A DNA stretch of 64,000 bases from a filamentous cyanobacterium ESFC-1. Lineage in GTDB: Bacteria; Cyanobacteriota; Cyanobacteriia; Cyanobacteriales; Spirulinaceae. A program made the translations under genes and the position numbers. Where the stretch lies: contig KB904821.1 of assembly GCA_000380225.1 (NCBI GenBank), forward strand, positions 4,885,059 through 4,949,058. The letters run 5' to 3'. The notes under the pieces were generated by a model. That model was not told where the DNA came from. It searched no databases and worked only from the letters and a program-made list of their open reading frames with translations. This document shows, one piece after another, positions 43,494 through 52,696 of this stretch (the first letter of the stretch is position 1; each line of letters starts with the position of its first letter).

Positions 43494-46400
43494 ATGTTCA
43501 CTAACGTCAAGTCCACCATTCGCCACATTACGCCCGATAACCTCAACGATCGGGCCGTGCTGAAGGTGGTCTATGTCGTACTCGAACCTCAATATCAAAG
43601 CACCATTTCAAAGGCGGCTCGTGCTATTAACAAAAATAACCCGAAACTCGCCATCGAAATGAGTGGCTATTTGATTGAGGAGTTACGCGACCCCGAAAAC
43701 TACGAAAATCTCAAGAAAGAAGTAGCTCAAGCCAATATTTTCATCGCTTCTTTGATTTTCCTCGAAGATTTAGCCGATAAAGTCGTTGAAGCGGTCGAAC
43801 CTCATCGCGATAATCTTGATGCGGTGGTGGTCTTCCCCTCCATGCCTCAAGTGATGCGCTTAAATAAAATGGGGCGCTTCTCCATGGAGAACTTAGGCCA
43901 GTCCAAGAGCGCGATCGCCCAATTCATGCGGAATCGCAAAAAACAAAGCGGGTCTTCCTTCCAAGACAGTATGCTCAAACTGTTGCGAACCCTGCCCAAA
44001 GTCTTGAAATATATGCCCGTAGACCGGGCCCAAGACGCTCGCAACTTCATGCTCAGTTTCCAATATTGGCTCGGTGGGTCTGCCGAAAACTTGGAAAACT
44101 TCTTATTGATGATTGCCGATAAATACGTCTTCCCAGAGCGCGATAACGGCAAAATTGGCGAATATGCCGAACCCATCGTTTACCCAGATATGGGAATATG
44201 GCATCCTCTCGCACCGCAAATGTTTGAGAATGCCAGCGACTACCTTTCCTGGTACAACAGTCGCACCGACATCAGCGACGACCTCAAAGACCCCCTCGCC
44301 CCTTGTGTGGGCTTAGTTTTGCAGCGCACTCACCTGGTGACCAAAGATGATGCCCATTATGTCGCCCTGCTGCAAGAACTCGAAGCCATGGGAGCGCGAC
44401 CGATCCCGATTTTCTCCGGCGGTTTAGACTTCTCGAAACCCGTCGAGGAGTATTTCTGGGATAAGCGCATCAAAGGGGTAGAACCGACTCCCTTGGTCGA
44501 TATTGTCGTATCCTTGACCGGATTTGCCCTCGTTGGCGGCCCGGCGCGTCAGGATCACCCCAAAGCCATTGAATCCCTCAAAAAGCTCAACCGTCCTTAC
44601 ATGGTCGCCCTGCCTTTGGTGTTCCAAACTACCGAAGAATGGGAAGAAAGCGAACTCGGTTTGCACCCGATTCAAGTCGCCCTGCAAATCGCCATTCCCG
44701 AACTCGATGGGGCGATTGAGCCGATTATCCTCTCCGGTCGTGATGGGGCTACGGGTCGCGCGATCGCCCTGCAAGACCGGGTAGAGGCGATCGCCCAACG
44801 AGCGCTCAAATGGGCAAACCTCCGCAAAAAACCGAAAGTTGATAAAAAAGTCGCCATCACCGTCTTCAGCTTCCCTCCCGATAAAGGTAACGTCGGAACT
44901 GCGGCTTATTTGGATGTATTTGGCTCCATTTACGAAGTCATGCAAGCCCTCCAGCACAACGGCTACGACATCCAAGACCTCCCCGAATCCCCCCAAGCCC
45001 TGATGGAAGCGGTGATTCACGATGCCCAAGCCCAATACGCCTCCCCCGAACTCAACATCGCTCACCGGATGTCGGTGATGGAATACGAACGCCTCACCCC
45101 CTACTACGAGCGACTCAAAGAAAACTGGGGCGATCCTCCCGGACACCTCAACAGTGACGGCCAAAACCTGTTAATTTACGGCAAACAGTTCGGCAACCTC
45201 TTTATCGGCGTACAGCCCACCTTCGGTTATGAAGGCGACCCGATGCGCTTGCTGTTCTCTCGTTCTGCCTCTCCCCACCACGGTTTTGCCGCCTATTACA
45301 CCTATATCGAGCGAATTTGGAAAGCCGACGCAGTGCTGCACTTCGGCACCCACGGTTCCTTGGAATTTATGCCCGGCAAACAAATGGGGATGTCTGGGGC
45401 TTGCTATCCCGACAGCTTGATTGGGTCTACCCCCAACTTGTATTACTACGCAGCTAATAACCCCTCTGAGGCCACCATTGCCAAGCGTCGCAGCTACGCT
45501 GAAACCATTTCCTACCTCACCCCTCCGGCTGAAAATGCGGGTCTGTACAAGGGTTTGCAGGAACTCAGCGAACTGATTGGCTCTTATCAAGGACTCAAAG
45601 AAAGCGGTCGCGGCATTCAAATCGCCCTGACGATTATGGAGAAAAGCATCCAACTCAATTTAGAACGGGATATTCCCCAATTGCAGGATGCCGATAACTT
45701 GCGCGAAAAACTGCAACAAGAAGATGCCGGGGAAATCCGCGACAACCTGATTGGGTCGGTGTATCGCAAGCTGATGGAAATCGAATCGCGCTTGCTGCCC
45801 TGTGGCTTGCACGTCATTGGGAAGCCTCCTACTGCAACCGAGGCGATCGCAACTTTGGTTAATATTGCCGCCCTCGACCGGGAAGACGACAACCTTAAGA
45901 GTCTGCCCCGCATTATCGCCGAAAGCGTCAACCGCGATATTAACGAGGTTTATGGGAATAGCGATCGCGGTATCCTCGAAGATGTCACCTTACTGCAAAA
46001 CATCACCGAAGCCACCCGCGTTGCCGTTGCCGCCCTCGTCGAAGAACAAACCAACGCCGAAGGCCGCGTGACCAAAGTCAGCGCCCTCAACTTCTTCAAT
46101 ATGAAGAAAAAAGCGCCCTGGATTAGCGCCCTCGAAGCCGCCGGTTATCCCAACGTCAACGCCGACGACCTCAAGCCCCTGTTCGAGTACCTCGAATACT
46201 GCCTCGAACAAGTCTGTGCCGACAACGAACTCGGCGCACTCCTCAAAGCCCTCGAAGGCGAATACGTCCTGCCTGGCCCCGGAGGCGACCCCATCCGTAA
46301 CCCGATGGTACTGCCCACAGGCAAAAATATTCACGCCCTCGACCCCCAATCCATCCCCACCCTGGCCGCCGTAAAATCCGCGAAAATCGTCGTAGACCGC

Positions 46401-47507
46401 CTGGTTGAACGGCAACGCCGGGACAACGGCGGTAACTACCCCGAAACCATCGCTTGCGTCCTCTGGGGAACGGATAACATCAAAACCTACGGCGAATCTC
46501 TCGCCCAAATCCTCTGGATGGTCGGCGTGAAACCCTGTCCCGACTCCCTCGGTCGCGTCAACAAACTCGAACTGATTCCCCTCGAAGAATTGGGTCGTCC
46601 TCGTCTTGACGTGGTAGTGAACTGTTCCGGGGTCTTCCGCGACTTGTTCATCAACCAAATGAACCTCCTCGACCGCGCCGTGAAAATGGCCGCCGAAGCC
46701 GATGAACCCGTAGAGATGAACTTTGTCCGCAAACACGCCCTGGCCCAAGCTGAGGAAATGGGCATTAATCTGCGTCAAGCGGCCACCCGCATCTTCTCCA
46801 ACGCCTCCGGGTCGTACTCGTCCAACATCAACCTCGCCGTGGAAAACAGCAGTTGGGAAGAAGAATCCGAGTTACAGGATATGTACCTCAATCGCAAATC
46901 CTTCTCTTTCAATTCCGACAATCCTGGCGTGATGGACGAAAGTCGCGGTATCTTTGAGGCTTCCTTGAAAACCGCCGACGCAACCTTCCAAAACCTCGAC
47001 TCCTCCGAGATCAGCCTCACGGATGTCTCCCACTACTTCGACTCCGACCCCACCAAGATCGTCTCCAGTCTGCGTAAAGACGGCAAAAAACCCGCCTCCT
47101 ACATCGCAGACACCACCACCGCCAACGCCCAAGTCCGCACCCTCTCTGAAACCGTCCGCCTCGATGCCCGTACCAAAATGCTCAACCCCAAATGGTACGA
47201 AGGGATGCTGAGTCACGGTTACGAAGGGGTACGCGAACTCTCCAAGCGCCTGGTCAACACCATGGGCTGGTCTGCCACCGCCGATGCCGTTGACAACTGG
47301 GTTTACGAAGATGCTAACACCACCTTCATCAACGACCCAGAAATGTGCCAGCGCTTGATGAACCTCAACCCCAACTCTTTCCGCCGCATGGTCAGCACTT
47401 TACTCGAAGTCAACGGCCGCGGCTACTGGGAAACCAGCGAGGAAAACATCGAACGCTTGCAAGAACTCTACCAAGAGGCAGAAGACCGCATCGAAGGGAT
47501 TGATTAG
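43494..47507 (+). CDS. chlH: Magnesium chelatase subunit H
   Basis: 1337 residues, the usual ChlH length. It binds protoporphyrin IX and, with the ATPases ChlI and ChlD, inserts Mg at the first committed step of chlorophyll synthesis. The N-terminal region (about 10-170) is the ChlH-specific domain, followed by the CobN/Mg-chelatase body. Recognisable stretches are [39 protein letters not shown] and [22 protein letters not shown] precedes the ATG. The codon usage is that of a well-expressed gene, and a terminator follows directly. Confidence 0.97.
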   Translation: MFTNVKSTIRHITPDNLNDRAVLKVVYVVLEPQYQSTISKAARAINKNNPKLAIEMSGYLIEELRDPENYENLKKEVAQANIFIASLIFLEDLADKVVEAVEPHRDNLDAVVVFPSMPQVMRLNKMGRFSMENLGQSKSAIAQFMRNRKKQSGSSFQDSMLKLLRTLPKVLKYMPVDRAQDARNFMLSFQYWLGGSAENLENFLLMIADKYVFPERDNGKIGEYAEPIVYPDMGIWHPLAPQMFENASDYLSWYNSRTDISDDLKDPLAPCVGLVLQRTHLVTKDDAHYVALLQELEAMGARPIPIFSGGLDFSKPVEEYFWDKRIKGVEPTPLVDIVVSLTGFALVGGPARQDHPKAIESLKKLNRPYMVALPLVFQTTEEWEESELGLHPIQVALQIAIPELDGAIEPIILSGRDGATGRAIALQDRVEAIAQRALKWANLRKKPKVDKKVAITVFSFPPDKGNVGTAAYLDVFGSIYEVMQALQHNGYDIQDLPESPQALMEAVIHDAQAQYASPELNIAHRMSVMEYERLTPYYERLKENWGDPPGHLNSDGQNLLIYGKQFGNLFIGVQPTFGYEGDPMRLLFSRSASPHHGFAAYYTYIERIWKADAVLHFGTHGSLEFMPGKQMGMSGACYPDSLIGSTPNLYYYAANNPSEATIAKRRSYAETISYLTPPAENAGLYKGLQELSELIGSYQGLKESGRGIQIALTIMEKSIQLNLERDIPQLQDADNLREKLQQEDAGEIRDNLIGSVYRKLMEIESRLLPCGLHVIGKPPTATEAIATLVNIAALDREDDNLKSLPRIIAESVNRDINEVYGNSDRGILEDVTLLQNITEATRVAVAALVEEQTNAEGRVTKVSALNFFNMKKKAPWISALEAAGYPNVNADDLKPLFEYLEYCLEQVCADNELGALLKALEGEYVLPGPGGDPIRNPMVLPTGKNIHALDPQSIPTLAAVKSAKIVVDRLVERQRRDNGGNYPETIACVLWGTDNIKTYGESLAQILWMVGVKPCPDSLGRVNKLELIPLEELGRPRLDVVVNCSGVFRDLFINQMNLLDRAVKMAAEADEPVEMNFVRKHALAQAEEMGINLRQAATRIFSNASGSYSSNINLAVENSSWEEESELQDMYLNRKSFSFNSDNPGVMDESRGIFEASLKTADATFQNLDSSEISLTDVSHYFDSDPTKIVSSLRKDGKKPASYIADTTTANAQVRTLSETVRLDARTKMLNPKWYEGMLSHGYEGVRELSKRLVNTMGWSATADAVDNWVYEDANTTFINDPEMCQRLMNLNPNSFRRMVSTLLEVNGRGYWETSEENIERLQELYQEAEDRIEGID

Positions 47508-47532
47508 TCTCTCGTTTTCCTAACCTCCTTCC

Positions 47533-47565
47533 AAGCCCCGGTTTCTAACAGAAATCGGGGTTTTT
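47533..47565 (+). terminator. Rho-independent terminator of chlH
   Basis: AAGCCCCGGTTTCT pairs with AGAAATCGGGG, followed by a T run. It is of the same CCGGGG design as elsewhere in the window. Confidence 0.88.
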
Positions 47566-47649
47566 CTTTAGTTTTTAATGCTGTAAGGAGTAACCACTTT
47601 CTTGAATTCATAAGGCAGGTTATTTTTTTCTGTGCTATAGTCCTATTTA

Positions 47650-47689
47650 GGTTCTGTCGAACCATTTTGATTAAATGTTCTGTCGAACA
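47650..47689 (+). promoter_or_regulatory. Paired inverted-repeat operator upstream of the AIPR gene
   Basis: GGTTCTGTCGAACC (47650-47663) and TGTTCTGTCGAACA (47676-47689) share the core GTTCTGTCGAAC and start 26 bp apart. Even the flanking bases differ in a paired way (G/C versus T/A), so the symmetry is conserved. They end 15 bp before the ATG at 47705, a good place for a repressor. The bound protein is unknown. Confidence 0.7.
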
Positions 47690-47704
47690 CAAGGAAAATT
47701 AGAT

Positions 47705-48892
47705 ATGGAAATGCGAAACGTCTTAATGACGGCAAAATCCGCCTGTCGTAGCTACGTTGACGGGGAAACGGAAATATGGAACTTAGCTGTTCCAGCTTCA
47801 GAATTACCTCAAAATTTGCCCTACGGTCCGAATGCTCGTAATGCGAGTTTAACTGCTAAACCAGCTAAGGCAATGCTGAAAACTTTGAAGGATGAACCAG
47901 ACAAATTCATTCTCTACAATAGCGGCATGATGTTGATTGCTGACAAAATTTCTGCGAAGCGAATTGAAGGTGGAGATTTTAAAGTATCTATTAGTATGGA
48001 CATTCCTTCCGCAGAAGACGAAGGTGATTTCCTTGGACATGGAGTCATCAATGGAGGTCATACCTACATGGTGTTGATGCACGCGTTGCATGGAAAACAT
48101 AAGCCAAGAGAGTCATACCCCAACCTTTCTCAAGCCTGCGTACAAGTTTCGGTAGCAGTTGGAATTAATGAAGATGAAGTTGCTCAAATAAGTTTTGCGC
48201 GTAACCTTAGCTTATCGGTTCCGCTGTATGCTTTAAAAAACTTGGATAATATTTGGCAACCTATCAAGGAAGCACTACCACCTGAATATCGTCGCAATGT
48301 TGTTTTTAAACCTAATGAAGACGGAGAATTTGAAGGCAAAGCTGATTATGATGTAACAGACCTAGTACGACGTTTAGGGCTGTTGAATAATAAGTTATTT
48401 GACTTTCGTCAAGATAAGCATCCCATCAAGGCTTATCAATCACGTGCAACTTTGGTTAAAGAGTGGAAAGAGGAAAATTATAAAGAAGTGCTTCCTTTGC
48501 TTAAAGATATCCTTTGGTTGGAAGAACAAATCTTCAAGAAACAAGAAAGCATAAATGGTACAAAAGGAGCAGGAAAAAAAATTGTCATTTCTAAGGTAAG
48601 TGGCTGTAAACCCCAAGATATGATGTTAATCACCGGGTATAAAACAACTAAATTGACTCTAGGTGATATTTTCTATATGCCTGTTCTTGCTGCTTTTCGT
48701 GTCTTCATTAAAAATGGAGAGTGGATAGAACCTGTAGATGTGTTGTGGGAAAAGTGGGGAGATAAGCTAGTCGACCGATTGTGGGATACCTACCGACAAG
48801 AAGGTCGTAGTAGCGCCTCTGCTTTTGCACGTTCAAAATCCACCTGGTCAACCTTGACAAATATGTTAGCCCTGCATTTTATCCAAATCTAA
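47705..48892 (+). CDS. AIPR-family (abortive infection phage resistance) protein
   Basis: 395 residues from the ATG at 47705, which has AAGGA before it. An earlier in-frame ATG at 47675 lies inside the operator and is unlikely. FILYNSGMMLIAD (68-80) and HGVINGGHT (112-120) match the NNGITI..A and NGxQT motifs of the AIPR family (PF10592), although the protein is shorter than most members. The C-terminal half is mixed alpha/beta without a recognised domain. The gene lacks HIP1 sites and is more AT-rich than chlH beside it, which suggests transfer. A DNA-end or phage-defence role is inferred from family and neighbours. Confidence 0.7.
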   Translation: MEMRNVLMTAKSACRSYVDGETEIWNLAVPASELPQNLPYGPNARNASLTAKPAKAMLKTLKDEPDKFILYNSGMMLIADKISAKRIEGGDFKVSISMDIPSAEDEGDFLGHGVINGGHTYMVLMHALHGKHKPRESYPNLSQACVQVSVAVGINEDEVAQISFARNLSLSVPLYALKNLDNIWQPIKEALPPEYRRNVVFKPNEDGEFEGKADYDVTDLVRRLGLLNNKLFDFRQDKHPIKAYQSRATLVKEWKEENYKEVLPLLKDILWLEEQIFKKQESINGTKGAGKKIVISKVSGCKPQDMMLITGYKTTKLTLGDIFYMPVLAAFRVFIKNGEWIEPVDVLWEKWGDKLVDRLWDTYRQEGRSSASAFARSKSTWSTLTNMLALHFIQI

Positions 48893-48894
48893 TA

Positions 48895-48945
48895 ATTTTA
48901 GTCTTGGGTGCGTTATTTTTTGAACAACACACCCAAGACTAAAAT
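48895..48945 (+). terminator. 16-bp perfect hairpin after the AIPR gene
   Basis: ATTTTAGTCTTGGGTG (48895-48910) is perfectly complementary to 48930-48945, with a T-rich 19-nt loop. It begins just past the stop and probably ends the AIPR transcript, so the ATPase gene downstream should have its own promoter. Confidence 0.7.
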
Positions 48946-49032
48946 GCAATAAGTGATTGCCGATTAAGTACTAGCTTAGATATTGTTGACATACGCTTTT
49001 GCTGTAACTTCTAAATCAAGTTGACCTTCTAA

Positions 49033-49209
49033 ATGTATGTTACGAATTATGGCTCTACCGGACTTATGGTGGAGGAAAGCGGCGGAATACTGACTCAAGG
49101 TAGATTAGAAGATTTTTTGTAACAAAGCAAGCTAACAGAAACTGAAATCATTGCCAGACGTGTATTACAAGGCTTATTTTCTAACAGTTTAGCACCGCAA
49201 GTTCGGTAA
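49033..49209 (+). pseudogene. Decayed ORF between AIPR and the ATPase gene
   Basis: From ATG 49033 the frame reads NYGSTGLMVEESGG and ILTQGRLEDFL, meets TAA at 49120-49122, and continues sensibly as LTETEIIARRVLQGLFSN to a second stop at 49207. A one-codon nonsense mutation in a small gene or gene tail explains this. I do not recognise the family. Confidence 0.45.
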
Positions 49210-49252
49210 ACCCCGAATTATTAATATTAAATAATAAAAAAACAGGTACTTT

Positions 49253-50359
49253 ATGAAAGTTGAATCCATTACGGTACAAAATTTCAAGCGTTTTGATAAT
49301 CTTGAAATTTCTTTTAAAAATAAGACTCTCGAAGAAGTGACTAATCGCTTTTTAGTTCTTGGAGATAACGGTACAGGAAAAACAACACTTCTTCAAGCAA
49401 TAGCTTTACCGATAGCACTAGCTACAAAAAAAATTCAGGCAGTATCTGAATTTGACTGGATAGGTTTTGTTGCTGGTCGATTTTGGATTGGAGGTTCTCC
49501 ATACATAGAGTTAGAAATTTCTTTTGATGATGAAGAAATTGAAGCAACCAGGTTAGTTGCTAAAAAATGGTACGACACACAACCACCTGAGTTTCGTCCT
49601 ATTAATTTTGTAGAACCCGGTAACAGTCGTTTAGTTAAATTAACTTTGAACGGAGAATATTGGAAAGTTGGAGAAGGAAATAATATTGAAGAACGTTCTC
49701 AGTTTCAAGGTCGTTACTATGCTCAAAGATTACTAAGAAAAGACCCTTCTGCTCGTTCTGAGTTTTCTAGGCTTCCAGGAATTTTCTGGTTTGATCAGTT
49801 TCGTAACTTAGGTTCAAATCCAATTAATGAAGGTAGTGGAGATGGACAGGTAGATCATGCTACTGGAATTTCATTTGACTTAGGTGTTGGACGTTTACGT
49901 CAATATTTAATTGAGTGGGATCAAAGAAGAAGATCGCATAATAATGTATCTCAAGACTATCTCAGTCAATTACAAAATTTATATACTAAAGTTTTCCCAG
50001 AACGTTCATTTAATGGTGTCGAATATCAACCTAGCAATGATTCACCAACCGAAATGGATACATATTTCACGCTTAGTGATGGACATAAAACTTATGACAT
50101 TGTTGAGATGTCAGCCGGGGAGCAAGCTGTTTTTCCTATGCTTTATGAAATAGTTAGAAAACAAATTGCATATTCTATAGTTTTAGTTGATGAAGTTGAT
50201 TTGAATTTGCACGCACCAGCCGCTCAACTTTTAATCAATCAATTACCCAAAATTGCACCTACTTGCCAATTTATATTTACAACCCATTCTGAAGCTGTAA
50301 ATGATGTGATTGGAGAAGAAGAAACTTACCGTCTTCCGGGAGGTTCTTTGTGTCTGTAA
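49253..50359 (+). CDS. AAA/ABC-type ATPase of a two-gene defence module (AriA/OLD-like)
   Basis: 368 residues. Walker A is GDNGTGKTT (37-45), the ABC-like signature MSAGEQ (286-291), Walker B IVLVDEVD (309-316) and a switch His in TTHSE (345). The start VESITVQNFKRFDNLEISF is typical of RecF/OLD-like ATPases. The gene overlaps the next, TOPRIM-like gene by 10 bp, so the two products are made together. The ATPase plus separate TOPRIM layout recalls AriA of PARIS, or split OLD/Gabija-like systems. It is shorter than the AriA I recall. AT-rich, no HIP1 sites. Confidence 0.75.
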   Translation: MKVESITVQNFKRFDNLEISFKNKTLEEVTNRFLVLGDNGTGKTTLLQAIALPIALATKKIQAVSEFDWIGFVAGRFWIGGSPYIELEISFDDEEIEATRLVAKKWYDTQPPEFRPINFVEPGNSRLVKLTLNGEYWKVGEGNNIEERSQFQGRYYAQRLLRKDPSARSEFSRLPGIFWFDQFRNLGSNPINEGSGDGQVDHATGISFDLGVGRLRQYLIEWDQRRRSHNNVSQDYLSQLQNLYTKVFPERSFNGVEYQPSNDSPTEMDTYFTLSDGHKTYDIVEMSAGEQAVFPMLYEIVRKQIAYSIVLVDEVDLNLHAPAAQLLINQLPKIAPTCQFIFTTHSEAVNDVIGEEETYRLPGGSLCL

Positions 50360-51195
50360 ATATTCTTTACTGTGAAGGGGGTAAAAATAGTCCTGATATT
50401 CGTGTTTTATTAAACCTTTTATCTGGAATATGTACTGTTAGACCTGCTGGAAGCAAATATGGACTTGATCGACAAATCCTCTTTATTAAACAGCAAAAAC
50501 TTCTCCCCAGTTCTATTGTAGCTGCTCTTAGAGATAGGGATTTTGATAGTGACGAATCATTGCCTAATAATTCTCCTCGAAATTGGTGTGTCAGGGATAA
50601 TGAGCAAATTGTTCAAGTCGGTTGGACTTGGGAGAGAAGAGAAATTGAAAATTATTTAATTGATCCAGAAGTTGTCTCTCATGCACTAGGTTCAAAATCT
50701 CCACCTATGGAAGAATATCGTGCTGCTCTCGCAGAATCTGCCCAAGCCATTGCAGATTATACTGCTGCAAGAATTGCTTTATCTCTATCTCGTCAGCAAT
50801 CGCTACCACTTACTAACTATTGGGGAAACAAAATAGGTCAACATCGATTTCCAAATTGCTTAACTGAGCAAGATTGTCGCTCTAGTATTATAAGAATTAT
50901 TCAACAATATAAGCAAGCACAAGTGATCTCTGAGTCTACTGTTTTAAAAACTTTTGAAGAATTATTACCAAAATGTCGTGATGGTGGTGTCAGATTTCAA
51001 AACTTTATAACCTTTTTTTCAGGTAAAGATTTATTATATGGAATGAGATCGGCATTACAAGACTGGAGTTTAGGGGAACCTTTCGTATTTCGAGAACGGG
51101 TTGTTAAAGGAATTGAAAACTCGACTGAAGATGTACCGTCTTGGATTCCAGAATGGAATCAGCTTAGACAAGTAGTTGCCAATTTTATTCCTTGA
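50350..51195 (+). CDS. TOPRIM-like nuclease of a two-gene defence module (AriB/DUF4435-like)
   Basis: 281 residues from a GTG inside the end of the ATPase gene. ILYCEGGKNSPD (5-16) supplies the TOPRIM Glu9, RDRDFDSD (61-68) the acidic DxD cluster, and WERREIENYLIDPEVV (about 94-109) matches the REIENYLL motif of DUF4435 proteins such as AriB. In PARIS the ATPase holds AriB until a phage trigger releases it to cut a tRNA. That mechanism is inference for this pair. No restriction-modification genes lie nearby. Confidence 0.65.
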   Translation: MSVNILYCEGGKNSPDIRVLLNLLSGICTVRPAGSKYGLDRQILFIKQQKLLPSSIVAALRDRDFDSDESLPNNSPRNWCVRDNEQIVQVGWTWERREIENYLIDPEVVSHALGSKSPPMEEYRAALAESAQAIADYTAARIALSLSRQQSLPLTNYWGNKIGQHRFPNCLTEQDCRSSIIRIIQQYKQAQVISESTVLKTFEELLPKCRDGGVRFQNFITFFSGKDLLYGMRSALQDWSLGEPFVFRERVVKGIENSTEDVPSWIPEWNQLRQVVANFIP

Positions 51196-51211
51196 TCAGT
51201 CTTACAAATCA

Positions 51212-51454
51212 TCAATCACCGTTCTTGTTCTCTCCGAAAAGTTTACGTTTTAACTCTTTGAAGGAGATCCCGCGATCCCGCAGGGATCCGCTTCGCGGCA
51301 CGCGTCCACTGATATAATCTTGCCAAGCTGCATCGCTGATAGCAATTTCTTCTGAAGAAATAACCTCCTCTGTCCCTTCAACTTCTACCGGATTGGGTAA
51401 AGTGGCTTTTAATTCTTCAAAAAGCCGAATGCGATTGTTTATAACCGTATTCCC
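51212..51454 (-). pseudogene. Degenerate antitoxin-like ORF with an in-frame palindromic insertion
   Basis: The frame reads NNRIRLFEELKATLPNPVEVEG, then SSEEIAISDAAWQDYISG, then a segment VPRSGSLRDRG, then SFKELKRKLFGE to TGA. It is like small cyanobacterial antitoxin-type proteins. There is no ATG, GTG or TTG before the conserved part (ACG where ATG is expected), and an upstream in-frame TAA closes it. The middle segment is encoded by a GC-rich palindrome (about 51270-51306), an element inserted without breaking the frame. Confidence 0.5.
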
Positions 51455-51456
51455 TT

Positions 51457-51684
51457 ATGAAAGACAACTGGAACTTTCTAGAAGTTTGGATTGACCCCTT
51501 ACAATTCCCCCCTTATGTTTTGTTATTACTAAGTGATAAAGCGGGACGTTGTGCGATTCTCAATCCCGCAGAAAACTATCGAGTTATCAAGCAATGCAGT
51601 CATTACAAAGAAGCAGAACTTTGGTTACTCGAAGATGAATATGAACCCCTAGAGGGACGATTAACGGAAGCTGAAATCGCCTAG
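51457..51684 (+). CDS. Small protein of unknown function
   Basis: 75 residues: NWNFLEVWIDPLQFPPYVLLLLSDKAGRCAILNPAENYRV, then KEAELWLLEDEYEPLEGRL. It looks complete and folded (beta-rich start, helical end) and is like short ORFs often found near antitoxin genes. No motif is diagnostic. It overlaps the upstream edge of the degenerate minus-strand ORF. No strong ribosome-binding site is seen. Confidence 0.5.
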   Translation: MKDNWNFLEVWIDPLQFPPYVLLLLSDKAGRCAILNPAENYRVIKQCSHYKEAELWLLEDEYEPLEGRLTEAEIA

Positions 51685-51813
51685 AAGTTTGCTGAAACGC
51701 TGGTTTATCTTCGTGTTGAAGAATGCGTACTGCGAAGCGGATTCAGTGCGCGTACTGTGAAAATCACGTAAACTTAAAATAGAGATTTTTAGCTGAGAGA
51801 GCTATTTATATTT

Positions 51814-52110
51814 ATGAATTTATCAGAAATTCTGCCCTCAGTTCGGCAACTTTCTACCAGCGAAAAACTAAAACTAATTCGACTTATCGCAGAAGAATTA
51901 GAAACAGCAGAAGACATCGCACCTTTAGAACCATTTAAAACTTACGACTTGCCAACACCTTATAATACCTTTGAGAAAGAGTCTAAAAACATCGATTTGA
52001 AGGCAGTTCATCAAATTTGCGATCGCGTTAGAAATTTACCCGTTCTTGACGATCGCGCTCCTGACGAAATTATTGGCTACAATGAGTGTTGTGATAGGAA
52101 ACCGTTATGA
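51814..52110 (+). CDS. Chimeric antitoxin-like protein
   Basis: 98 residues. The first half (LSEILPSVRQLSTSEKLKLIRLIAEELE, then LPTPYNTF) resembles one family of small cyanobacterial antitoxin-type proteins. The second half (AVHQICDRVRNLPVLDDRAPDEIIGYNE) resembles the tail of a different VapB-type antitoxin. The end CCDRKPL is unlike the usual GLP ending, so a frameshift near the stop is possible. It overlaps the next gene's ATG by 4 bp. It may be a recombination product. Confidence 0.5.
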   Translation: MNLSEILPSVRQLSTSEKLKLIRLIAEELETAEDIAPLEPFKTYDLPTPYNTFEKESKNIDLKAVHQICDRVRNLPVLDDRAPDEIIGYNECCDRKPL

Positions 52111-52361
52111 ATATTCAATACCCCCGCTACAGTAAAGAAGAATTTGCCAGACGCGGTGATGAAATTTATGCAACCCAAATTCTTCCTAAAATTGAAGAAC
52201 GCGATCGCGGGAAAATTGCAGCCATTGATATCGAAACCGGAGATTTTGAAATTAACAAAAGCGAAATTGTAGCGTGCGATCGCCTTGAAGCTCGTCATCC
52301 CAATGCTCAAATTTGGCTAGTTCGCGTTGGTTCTCATTATATACGTCGATTGGGAAGATGA
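52107..52361 (+). CDS. Small cyanobacterial protein of unknown function
   Basis: 84 residues with an opening YSKEEFARRGDEIYATQILPKIEE and a core AAIDIETGDFEINKSEIVACDRL ending in ARHPNAQIWLVRVGSHYIRR. This short family is common in cyanobacteria, often beside an aspartyl-protease-like or toxin gene, and none is here. HIP1 sites within it suggest longer residence than the defence genes. It overlaps the HicB-like gene by ATGA. Confidence 0.6.
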   Translation: MNIQYPRYSKEEFARRGDEIYATQILPKIEERDRGKIAAIDIETGDFEINKSEIVACDRLEARHPNAQIWLVRVGSHYIRRLGR

Positions 52362-52612
52362 CACAGAGTGAAGAAATTAAACGCCAATCTTTAGATTATT
52401 ATTTATCTCTTAAATATCCCCTGTCTCTCTATCCCGAAGAAGATGGAGGCTACACCGTTATGATTCCCGATCTTCCCGGATGTCTTGCCCAAGGTGATAC
52501 GTTAGAAGAAGCCATCCATAATATTAATGAAGCCAGAGAGTTATGGATTGAGACTGTTTATCATAGTAATAAAAAAGCAATTCCTTTGCCTTCAAAAATC
52601 AGCATGAGTTAG
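52358..52612 (+). CDS. HicB-family antitoxin-like protein
   Basis: 84 residues from the ATG that overlaps the previous stop. YPLSLYPEEDGGYTVMIPDLPGCLAQGDTLEEAIHNINEARELWI is the partial-RNase-H HicB fold. The usual C-terminal DNA-binding helix is very short or missing, and no HicA toxin is adjacent, so this may be an orphan antitoxin. Confidence 0.8.
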   Translation: MTQSEEIKRQSLDYYLSLKYPLSLYPEEDGGYTVMIPDLPGCLAQGDTLEEAIHNINEARELWIETVYHSNKKAIPLPSKISMS

Positions 52613-52621
52613 TTTTAAAGT

Positions 52622-52696
52622 GAAGCATTTGTGGATGCAATTCTCAATCCTCCAAAGCCTAATAATGCTTTGCAATCTGCTGCTTTACGATATTAG
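52622..52696 (+). pseudogene. C-terminal remnant of a DUF1778 (TacA-like) antitoxin
   Basis: In frame, 24 residues read AFVDAILNPPKPNNALQSAA then LRY and stop, the conserved C-terminus of DUF1778 antitoxins. Nothing upstream fits the rest of the gene. The TAG here partly overlaps the stop of the convergent acetyltransferase gene. Confidence 0.65.

Noticed and set aside
44424..47216. Antisense and alternate-frame open readings within chlH
   Set aside because: They mirror the GC-rich third positions of a highly expressed gene, have no ribosome-binding sites and match no family pattern.
47650..47689. LexA (SOS) box
   Set aside because: The half-sites are GTTC...GAAC with a 4-bp centre, the reverse of GAAC-N4-GTTC, and they do not fit the RGTAC-type cyanobacterial LexA site.
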